Assembly: GCF_009017415.1 (NCBI RefSeq)
Contig: NC_092408.1
Coordinates: 3,658,001-3,722,000 of the forward strand
Reading direction: 5' to 3'
Source: Aspergillus flavus
Taxonomy: Eukaryota; Ascomycota; Eurotiomycetes; Eurotiales; Aspergillaceae
Length of the DNA: 64,000 nt
This document shows positions 55,916 through 64,000 of this stretch, piece by piece. Below the pieces are notes generated by a model, which did not search any database, was not told the DNA's origin, and worked only from the letters and a program-made list of their open reading frames with translations. The stretch's first letter is position 1, and every line of letters starts with the position of its first letter. The translations under genes were made by a program, and so were the position numbers.

Positions 55916-57391
55916 ATGTCGCTCTCCGAAAAGAGCGTCATCTCAGTCCCTCCGCCAGCCAAATGTGCGTCAGGTTCAACGAGCCCTAGGAGTACACTGG
56001 TGGACGTCGAGACGGCCATGCCGAACTGTATCTCAGAAAAGGCGGATCGTACTCTGACACAAAGCCCTGATAGCTTTGACCTGGAAGCCCAGGCCCCCAA
56101 GAAGAAGCCGTTCTCCTCGTCTCGCTTTACCCTCCTCAACATCTACCGCCGTCTATTCACATTGGTCTTTTGTGCCAATGTTGCTGTCTTTATCTATATT
56201 ATGACAGCAGATCGCAAATTACTGGCATTGGTGAACGCAACAGCTGCCAACTTACTTGCCTGTGGACTGGCACGCCAACCTCTGGTGGTAAACGCCATCT
56301 TCCTCATTGTCTGTTCAATCCCCCGATCCGCTCCTTTGAGACTCCGCCGTATTGCAGCAAAAGTCTACCATTATGGTGGAGTCCATAGCGGATGCGGAGT
56401 TGCCTCATTTATTTGGTATGCGGGCTTCGTGGGCTTGATGTCAAAGGAGTACTGGTCTCCATCGACTGGAAGGTCCACGATCTCTGTAGCACCCGTTGTC
56501 GTGGCCTACATTATCCTAGTATTGCTTCTTGCAATTATCGTCGTTGCCTACCCTGGGTTTCGATTTAAGAAACATGACTACTTCGAGTTGACACATCGTT
56601 TCTCTGGGTGGTTGGTGGTGGCACTGTTCGTGGTACTTCTCATGCTCTTCGTCAATGATTTTAGCCGGGCTGCCCATCAATCATTTGGTCGCTTTCTTAT
56701 CGAACTTCCAGCCTTTTGGTTCTTGATGGTGACCGTCGCTGCCATCGTCCACCCGTGGCTACTGTTGCGGAAGGTCTCAGTCAGGCCTGAATACCTCTCA
56801 AACCATGCAGTGAGACTTCACTTCAACCACACCACCACCACATTTGGCAAGGGCATTCAACTGGCAAGACATCCACTGCATGACTGGCATGGCTTTGCAA
56901 CCTTCCCAGACCCCGAGGGCAAGACATTCTCAAGCCTCGTTTCCAAAGCCGGGGACTGGACCACAGCCTGTATCAACGATCAACCCACCCACCTCTGGAA
57001 GCGAGGCGTCCTCATCTATGGGTTCGCGTACGCAATGAGAGTATTCAAGAGAGTGGTAGTTGTCACGACCGGGTCCGGCATCGGGCCGTGCCTTTCATTC
57101 TTGGGCGATGACAACCGACCCGATCTCCGTGTCGTATGGCAGACTCGCACTCCCCTAAAGACCTATGGGCAAGGAATACTCGACTTGGTCTCCAAAATGG
57201 ATACCAACCCATACATCATCAACACCAGGGAGTCTGGTCGTATCGATATGGTGCCAATCATTCGACAGCTCTACAAGGAATTCGATGCGGAAGCTGTATG
57301 CGTGATCAGCAATCCTTTCGTGACGAAGAAAGTGGTATATGAGCTCGAGTCAAGAGGCATCCCCGCTTTCGGCCCCATCTTCGATTCATAA
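55916..57391 (+). CDS. TmpA-like transmembrane flavoprotein oxidoreductase
   Basis: Single exon, 491 aa. A hydrophilic N-terminus of about 75 residues is followed by membrane helices (LFTLVFCANVAVFIYIMTA, VVNAIFLIVCSIP, SGCGVASFIWYAGFVGLM, VAPVVVAYIILVLLLAIIVV, FSGWLVVALFVVLLMLFV and ELPAFWFLMVTVAAIVHPWL). A C-terminal FAD/NAD(P)-type reductase domain follows, with VVVVTTGSGIGPCLSFL (GSGIGP nucleotide motif, about residue 385) and AVCVISNPFVTKKVVYEL. Histidines in VYHYGGVHSGCG and ELTHRFSG could bind haem as in ferric-reductase-like proteins. This matches Aspergillus TmpA, a membrane flavoprotein reported to act in a conidiation signalling step, and the oxidoreductase half of related adenylate-forming fusion proteins. 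Which of several paralogues it represents is not settled here. Confidence 0.8.
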   Translation: MSLSEKSVISVPPPAKCASGSTSPRSTLVDVETAMPNCISEKADRTLTQSPDSFDLEAQAPKKKPFSSSRFTLLNIYRRLFTLVFCANVAVFIYIMTADRKLLALVNATAANLLACGLARQPLVVNAIFLIVCSIPRSAPLRLRRIAAKVYHYGGVHSGCGVASFIWYAGFVGLMSKEYWSPSTGRSTISVAPVVVAYIILVLLLAIIVVAYPGFRFKKHDYFELTHRFSGWLVVALFVVLLMLFVNDFSRAAHQSFGRFLIELPAFWFLMVTVAAIVHPWLLLRKVSVRPEYLSNHAVRLHFNHTTTTFGKGIQLARHPLHDWHGFATFPDPEGKTFSSLVSKAGDWTTACINDQPTHLWKRGVLIYGFAYAMRVFKRVVVVTTGSGIGPCLSFLGDDNRPDLRVVWQTRTPLKTYGQGILDLVSKMDTNPYIINTRESGRIDMVPIIRQLYKEFDAEAVCVISNPFVTKKVVYELESRGIPAFGPIFDS

Positions 57392-57776
57392 TTCATTTTC
57401 AGCGATGTTATTTTATTGTTGTGTTTATTCGTCTGGTGTTTGTAAAAGCTTGAGTTTTGACATAGTCTGGAACTGTGTTGTATGTACATAGCATTTTTCT
57501 GCCTCACATATGTTAGATTCCCCCGGGAACAAGATTATCTACTGAGTACTTCTACATCTGATCATGAATGTAAAGCACGGTTCGTAGGTTCTTGGATTTT
57601 ATCGACTTCAGACATACAAATGCCTTTAAGGTTCTACCCTGCCTACGATTTAGACAAATCACCATAACAACTCCTCTAACAGAACAAAAGTACCATCCAA
57701 TTCAGCACACTTAACACATAGACCATACAAAACACAACCACTCATCGAACAGCACATGAACTTGAATTTTCTAATG

Positions 57777-57823
<47 letters not shown>

Positions 57824-58878
57824 AAAAAACACCTGATCATTCACCAACAAATACACCAAGCCATCCAACCAACGAAGTATACAACCCAACCCCCCAAAAA
57901 GCCTGGACCAACTCCCTCCCCCGAAGCCCGAGTCCCCCAAAACCGATCTATCATATTCCCTAGTCAAATTTAACTATGTAGTAAAAACAAGGATAAGGAC
58001 CTGAAACCAAACAAAGGAGGTTTATCGAGGTTTGACAAAAAAAAAAAGCCTTCAACGCCGCAAACGGCCCGTCGTCTTTACATAGAAACAATGACATGAC
58101 GAAAGCGGCTACCACCCTCGGCTTACGTGGAACATGTAGCATCTGATTACGTGTATACCGGTTGTGCGGCCATGGGTGGTAGATATGTGTATGTTTGATT
58201 TTTTGTGGTATCATCCAAGGATTGGGGGGGTTTCAGGTACCGATTTTTGGGGAGTGGTGGGCCATGGCTACTTGGGGAGGGATTCGTGGGTGGGTTGATC
58301 TGTTGATGTGAGTTTGACTGAGCTATCTATCGGTGGTGGATTTGAGGACATGTCATAAGTGTCATCGAGCTTAATTTAACCTTGTTGAATGTACTACTAG
58401 TAGTCTAGAAGATAAGGAATGCTAGTAAGGTTGAGACATTTCAAGTTTGGATTATTGTATTGGTTCATTGCATTATTAGTTATGTGTATCATCTTGAAAA
58501 TAAAAGGAAAAACCATCAGGTATCCATCTGTATAATATAGAAACAATTAATAAGATCAAAACCCTCAGCAGATGACGGGTATCATGAAAAAGAATCTCTT
58601 CGCCCAGCCAGTAAAGAAACAAACAAAAAAAGATACAAAAAGAAAACTTTTTTTTCAGCCGTGGTATTTCCCCAAGTGTGTTCTCTAAGAAAAAACAAAA
58701 CAACAATGTTGATTAAGCGTCCGTTGTTCATGGTGATGTTGAAAAGAGTTTAGTATTGGTTTCTCTGAGTTCAGGTTGAGGTCATTCGGTCGTGAGGAAT
58801 CGTAACGTCGTGAGTCAAAGAAAGAAAGGAGCGAAAGAGCTGGTCTAAAATTGTTTGCTCATGTCCATGTTGTAGAAG
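57392..58878. other. gene-free 1.5 kb between convergent genes
   Basis: No supported gene. It contains the 45-base poly(A) run at 57777-57821 and other A/T-rich stretches; 3' flanks of the TmpA-like and arrestin genes. Confidence 0.5.
57777..57821. repeat. 45-bp poly(A) tract
   Basis: An uninterrupted run of A on the plus strand about 390 bp after the TmpA-like stop. Homopolymers of this length are prone to sequencing-length error. It could be a retrocopy poly(A) tail, but no coding sequence sits directly upstream of it. Confidence 0.8.
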
Positions 58879-60486
58879 TTACTCGGAGGCCCGAGAGACT
58901 TGCGAATCGGCGGACGGGGCTCGATTGCGGTTTTGTTGTGTCATGGGCTCGGCAGTGAGATCGTCTGTGGTGAATCGAGATCGTCCGCGTGTTGAGAGAA
59001 TTGAGCGAGCCGAAGAGTGAGTAGAGTCGCTGTCCAGTCGAAGGGAGTCCATGCGTTCCAAATCTTCGTACTCTGGAAGCGGGAGCGGGGAACCGTGGTA
59101 GTCTTCCATGACACTGCTGGCATCAGGGTTTGTGTAGCCGGGGGGACTAGCAGGAACATCCTCATACATCGGAGGCATTTCCTCGTCCCAGCTGATACCG
59201 AGACCGCTACGTTCAGTGACATGCAAGTGGAACTGCATGCGGAGCACACGTGCTGCGCCCGTAGGCGTGATGAGCCTGGTGTTGCGGTTAGGACAGAATT
59301 CCTCAGCGACGATCAACTCGATAACGAGGTTGTGCTTGGCTTCCAATCCACCGGAGGCCTCAAGATCGCACACAGGGTTGCAGGTGGGGTTGATGCTTGC
59401 CTCGAACTGCATGCTAATCTCGCCTCCGGCAGTATCGAAGTCGGTCTTCCAGCCCTCCTTCTCTTCGTTATGTCCGATGATTCGAGTTTCCTGGTGAAGG
59501 ACGCCCTTGCCTTCACCACCAATCTTGTGCGCATGTTTACCACAGGCTGTGGAAACGATCTTCTGGTGCTCTTCGATACGCCACATCATCTTGCGCAGGC
59601 GCCAACGGGTTTGGGTCTCTTCGCCCTTGTCCACGACTCCGCTCAGGGTCATCTGGACGGGGAACGTACCGATGGGATGAACGACCGAGGGAAGCACAAT
59701 GCGGCCCGTGAGGTTAGTTGGAGGGAAGATACGGATTGAGGATTTATCGTTTCCGGGTAGGATAGCGCGCCTGATGTGTAAAGGCATCTGGAAATCGTAT
59801 TCTTCACCGGTGGTGTTTTGTGCATGGGCAGAGAGGTAGTACTCAATCTTTCCCAGGGATCCATTGCAAGAGGCGGGTAAATGACCAGGAAAGAGGTAGC
59901 TGAAAGGGAATTCGTGGTCGCCAGGCTTCAAGTGAAGCGGTTCTGTCAAAAAATTCCAGTGGTTTAACTCCTCGGTTCTAGAGGCGCAGTTCGGACATTC
60001 TCTCGAGACTGGTTTCTTCGTAGTCATTCTAGTCATCAATCTCATGTCAAACTTATCGAGAGTAATGGAGTCAACCGCTTCCGAGACAGTGATCTTCAAA
60101 CGACCAGAGAATAGCGCACCAGTCGAGTTAGCCGGGCTGCCGTAGCAGACGAGCGGTGGTGATTCAACGACAACGTCCAACTTGGCAGTAGCACTAACGC
60201 CATGATCGCCTGGACGCTCTTTAGAACCGGATGAACGCCCATGACTGCGGCGCTTCTCCTTGCTGTGATCCCTGTGAGGGTGAATTAGATGATCGACCGC
60301 GAAAGACAAACGGCGCTCTGGAGAGCGTGCTCGTTCAAGCACATTTGCGGAAGGCTTCTTATGGGCCACCGTGTGAGTGTGGATCTCATTAACGGAGGTA
60401 GATGAGGAAGAGGTGGAATGCGACGAGAAGGATGTGTGGTGGTGCACGTGGGGGCGAACAAGGCTAGAAAGGAGGCGGCCGGGCAT
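58879..60486 (-). CDS. alpha-arrestin with LDB19 domain (Art1/Ldb19-like)
   Basis: Single exon, 535 aa. A His/Ser/Thr-rich start and a KEKRRSHGRSSG basic segment precede the arrestin fold: ATAKLDVVVESPPLVCYGSP, ALFSGRLKITVSEAV, MRLMTRMTTKKPVSRECPNC, LTEPLHLKPGDHEFPFSYLF and LGKIEYYLSAHAQN. The second lobe contains FPVQMTLSGVVDKGE, and the fold ends at RMQFHLHVTERSG. Two PY motifs that recruit the Rsp5-family ubiquitin ligase follow close together (PPMY and PPGY). The Ser-rich tail is probably phosphorylated. Yeast Ldb19/Art1 directs Rsp5 to plasma-membrane amino-acid permeases for endocytosis. A similar role in nutrient-transporter turnover is inferred; the client is unknown. Confidence 0.9.
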   Translation of the reverse strand: MPGRLLSSLVRPHVHHHTSFSSHSTSSSSTSVNEIHTHTVAHKKPSANVLERARSPERRLSFAVDHLIHPHRDHSKEKRRSHGRSSGSKERPGDHGVSATAKLDVVVESPPLVCYGSPANSTGALFSGRLKITVSEAVDSITLDKFDMRLMTRMTTKKPVSRECPNCASRTEELNHWNFLTEPLHLKPGDHEFPFSYLFPGHLPASCNGSLGKIEYYLSAHAQNTTGEEYDFQMPLHIRRAILPGNDKSSIRIFPPTNLTGRIVLPSVVHPIGTFPVQMTLSGVVDKGEETQTRWRLRKMMWRIEEHQKIVSTACGKHAHKIGGEGKGVLHQETRIIGHNEEKEGWKTDFDTAGGEISMQFEASINPTCNPVCDLEASGGLEAKHNLVIELIVAEEFCPNRNTRLITPTGAARVLRMQFHLHVTERSGLGISWDEEMPPMYEDVPASPPGYTNPDASSVMEDYHGSPLPLPEYEDLERMDSLRLDSDSTHSSARSILSTRGRSRFTTDDLTAEPMTQQNRNRAPSADSQVSRASE

Positions 60487-63400
60487 GTTGATTGATGTCC
60501 GCTTCTAGGGACTCGGTGCCAACCAAATAGATGCAAATGAAAGAGGAAGATGGAAGGGTGGCTTCTCTAGGAAGAGAGCAGTATGGTTTTGGAGAGGCAG
60601 ATGACTGTTATGGAATCGGAAACAGTGATTGCGTGTATTCGACTAACACTTCAGGATACAGTGCGGTGTTGTATAAGTTGAGATGTGAGGCAGACAACCC
60701 AGAACATAATCCTTTGACAGTTTTATGAAGCCAGAATGACGGTGATATGGAACAATGCTAGACTCGGGTACGGTGAATCGATGATGAGGTTCTTGGACTA
60801 TAGTATGAAATCGGTCCCTGGTTCCGAGTGAAGGATGGATAGGAACAAAGTGTTGATGTTCTTCAGGTACAGTTCCAGATGAGAGGAATCAGGAAGTAGA
60901 AAGTGGGCGAACCGCTGGCTTTGAATGAACTCGGACAAGCTTTTCTTGTTAGTACCAGACTTCTTCCATATATACTCTTGTTCCCTTTTTCACCAAAAAT
61001 TGAAATTTTCTTTTTTCTTTTTTCTTTTTTTTTTTTTTAGCTGATTCTAGGAGGTTCCCACACCATGTTACAAGGTACCAATTATTTCCGGTCTAGCCAC
61101 CCTAAAGCTCCGTCACTTCGATGGGTTCCAAGTGGGGCGCGGCAGAAAAAGCGTCATTGTGGATCTTACCATACGGTGACCGTAATTTCTATACGGCGAA
61201 AAGAGTACCCTCGGTGCAAAAATAGCAGAGGGTGGAAGGGCCTTCGTTTACTCATCGCGCAGAAAATTCCCCAGGAGGGTAATAAAAGTCGAATTTAACC
61301 AGTATCGCGGTTGTCCACAAGGTAGGGCCTTATTGGCAGCTTGCGTGTTGAAATTACATCAGTCTTAACCATATACCGTATTCTAGAATAAGGTAGATTT
61401 TAGAATGTCCACGGATTATACTTGAGTCCCCAGATTCTAGAAACTATGATCACGCAATCTCATGAAGAATAGTTACGCAAGATCGGGGAGCAATGATCTG
61501 ACAAGTTCGGTTACACTACTACTCTCATTTTCCCTCTAAGAAAGTGAACCGGAGCAAGACCCCGACAACAACAAAGACTGTGAGCATGTGAGGCCGACCG
61601 AGTGTGTTTTGTTCCGCGGGGTCTAGTCTACTCCGCTAGGGTAGTATGTCGCAAGCACTTGCAGCTTTTACATCTCCACGCTCACATCATTTGACAACAT
61701 ACCGTAAAGGAATGACAAAGACTACACTAATGTACAAAGGATATAAAGATGTTCAACACATGACGCTGCAGGATGCATCCCTCAAAGCCCGTGCGCAGTG
61801 ACTCACCTGAAGATTGGGGATCTATAGTTGTCAATCCCCCGGGACCGTCAAACCCTACCGGACTTGGATGTGATTCCCAGAAAGTATGCGCAATCGGCAT
61901 CCCTACCCCATGAATGTAGTACACGAAGCGCTAAGGACCGGTGGGGTTCGGCCGATAGAGACTTTTGACCATTCTTGAAGGCGCACCGAAGTCACATTGT
62001 CAATTTGTAGACAATGCTGTCATGTCTTGTAGTCCCCAAGTCTTCCAACCAAGGGTCGAAGTGCTGACTCATGTTCTAGACAGACTACAAGTTCATCAAT
62101 ACAAAAGCTCATTGGCTTGTTCCATACTTAGAAGATTGTAGTAAGACACAGTGCCACGACGACATCCAAATATATCAGATTCTGGATCCATTGTCCAGCA
62201 ACAGCAATGGAACAGGACTGAGACAAGATAATTTGGGGTCCATGAACAAATCATCAGCCACCACACATACAACCAAACAAACATACGATTGAGTCAGCAG
62301 GCGGTCCGGTTACCCGTTGCGCCTGATTTCCCAGGGCGGCGTTATTTTGGCCCTTTCTGGCAGGTCAGCTGCCGTCATTGAACCATCACGTGGCGTCATG
62401 AAAAGACCTGAAGGTCCGGCGTCTTAGGCGGTCTGGCGTAAGTCCTGCTCATACAACCGGTGACCGGCACCGGTACACGGGTATACAATACCATACGGCA
62501 AGCAGTTACGGCGCTAGTTGGAGATCCTCTGGAACTGTGATGCCGCTTTTCCGTTTTTTGCAAGATGAGGGGCACAGTACCGCCTGGAAGCTGACGCTAA
62601 AAACCATCGAACCAGAAGCACACCGTTCGGAAAAGGGACCGGTCAGAAAAAAAATTTTTCATACAACATCTTATTGAATTTTTTTATTTTATTCTGTTTA
62701 AATTAGGTAGGCTGATGCGGTTGCAACATGGTCGGGCCCCACTACTAGCGGGAGAAAAAGAAGAAAAGAATCTTTAAGACTCACCTTGAAAGTTCACACC
62801 CCTTTGCTTTCCACGGGTAAGAATATCGGTTTCCGGAGAATATTCTCAGGTCCCAGGAGGACCTTGGACTTTTCGCCCCGAGATTGAAGATTTTGTTTGA
62901 TAGTGGTCAGAGCGCGGGTCTCCTTGTGATTGCCATATCTGGGCAAGCCTTAGCATGTTGTGCCCTACAGGATCGGCGGTAGAAGGCACACTTTCGGAAG
63001 ATTCCAGGTCGCTCGGCTGCCCCTCGTTGGTCCAAATTTCTTTTTCACTTCCCCCCGCACTGCAGGAAACTGAGCATTTGCGGGGCATTGCATCATCGCC
63101 TGCGGGTGGTTTTCGCAATATTTCTTGGCTGGTGAATCATAAGATGAGGAGATAATTGGGGAATGGATTGGGATCAATTCGTAGTTAGATAGCGGTCTGT
63201 AAGGAGAAGAAAGACGATATTTACGAGGATCAGTTGATGTGCAACACTCACAACGCTCGACATAGTTCTAGACGCAACCTTGCTGTCAGGGAGTGTGCCC
63301 TGTGCGTTGATGGTCAACAGGGGAAAAGCACGTTTTCTGACGAATGGCCACCGCCTGCGCCATATTCATTACCTAACAGTTTCACCACCGCCTCTGCCCA

Positions 63401-64000
63401 TTGGAAGTCCTCGTCCGTGACTAAGGCACCTTATGCGCTTGGATGATGATCAATCTGAAGTTCTAAGACGACATCATGTCTTGTTTCGCTATGTCTGTTG
63501 GTCGGTCCCCCGATGTGAGAGTTTCGGCACGAGTATGCTGACGGATGGCCGACTCGATCATGCCACGAGAGATCGGATGCCCTTACGGCAACTATCCCAC
63601 GCTCTCCGACAGACCCAGTTCTCCCCGTACGGAGTATTTCGATGTAAATGTGAATAATCTGGAGACGTACTGTTCATATCATGGTTTGTTTCAGCAACCC
63701 TATTGGTTTCTGCAAGGACCTCTCACCTCGCGGTACTGACATCGTCTATCGTTCTGGATAATGAATATACTAAGAATTAATTGTCGGTATAGGCAATTGG
63801 CCCCTCCATCCATGAGCATTGATTCGAGCGGCGCGTAATTGTTGGTTTCAGGCAGCCTTGGCATACATCCACTTCCAACTTGATTTGATTCTTGGTTCAC
63901 ATTTGGGGATCTAATCTCATATTGTCAGAATCTTACGCCAATCCCGTCCCAATACCTTGCGTACTCCATAGTACGAGATCGAAAAGAAAAAAGAAAAAAA
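60487..64000. other. 3.5-kb region without recognisable genes
   Basis: The left part is the arrestin promoter, with a long T/C-rich stretch at 61000-61040. Elsewhere only short ORFs without domains are seen, none with convincing splicing. A cluster of ACCGGY boxes lies at 62456-62474 and a TGAGTCA (Gcn4/CpcA or AP-1 type) at about 62289-62295. It may be a large promoter for a gene beyond the right edge. Confidence 0.4.
62456..62474. promoter_or_regulatory. triple ACCGGY motif cluster
   Basis: ACCGGT (62456-62461), ACCGGC (62463-62468) and ACCGGT (62469-62474) stand within 19 bp; two are perfect palindromes. Regular spacing of 6-7 bp suggests a site array for a CGG-binding Zn2Cys6 factor, but the factor is unknown. 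Confidence 0.4.

Noticed and set aside
59017..59739. 240-codon plus-strand ORF
   Set aside because: Antisense shadow of the LDB19 arrestin; no start context or independent motif.
1..64000. CRISPR array, insertion sequence or viral insert
   Set aside because: No regularly spaced repeats, transposase or viral hallmark gene seen; gene structure is eukaryotic throughout.

Overview
This is a nuclear contig window from a filamentous ascomycete, most likely Aspergillus or a close relative in the Eurotiales. The evidence is single-copy genes with one to six short introns (about 45-90 bp, GTATGT/GTAAGT-type donors, branch-point-like CTAAC), and lineage-typical families: a TmpA-like membrane flavoprotein, an Rds1 ferritin-like protein, a Pth11/rhodopsin-like membrane protein, LDB19 arrestin, DUF1308 and DUF4112. 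A match to the Aspergillus UaY purine regulator site also sits in front of a uric-acid-pathway gene. I cannot name the species. No mobile element, CRISPR array, rRNA or convincing tRNA was seen. About 26 protein genes were reconstructed by joining exons by hand; in all but one the splice phases close exactly.

Left part (1-16 kb), mostly housekeeping: OHCU decarboxylase (uric acid breakdown), a Dgr2/WDR44-type WD40 protein, SRP21/SRP9, ribonucleotide reductase small subunit (with ACGCGT cell-cycle-box sequences in its promoter and two introns), the mitochondrial oxaloacetate carrier, Swd2 and a DUF1308 protein. An ankyrin-repeat relic follows.

Middle (16.9-39 kb): an accessory trio (small membrane protein with a problematic exon junction, berberine-bridge-type FAD oxidase, rhodopsin-like membrane protein), then a conserved block with Ptm1-like 7TM protein, Ctu2/Ncs2 (tRNA thiolation), DUF4112 protein, Dcp2 decapping enzyme, Iba57/Caf17 (Fe-S assembly) and Cwf23/DNAJC17 (spliceosome). 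After it come an SRPK-like kinase, a small secreted lysine/glutamate-rich protein, and a coiled-coil protein whose N-terminus resembles the first conserved motif of the meiotic double-strand-break factor MEI4.

Right part (39-64 kb), accessory and gene-poor: an ACMSD-like amidohydrolase, an isopenicillin-N-synthase-like 2OG-Fe(II) oxygenase and a short-chain dehydrogenase packed together, then an Rds1-like ferritin-fold secreted protein, a membrane protein (possibly DUF7719), and two long regions without recognisable genes (47.9-51.8 kb and 60.5-64 kb). Between these lie a divergent pair, an acyl-CoA-synthetase-like adenylating enzyme and a TmpA-like membrane flavoprotein, and then an LDB19/Art1 alpha-arrestin.

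The observations I rate highest are the candidate MEI4/Rec24 protein, the exact UaY-type site at the OHCU decarboxylase promoter, the adenylating-enzyme/TmpA pair, and the MluI-box cluster in the RNR gene.
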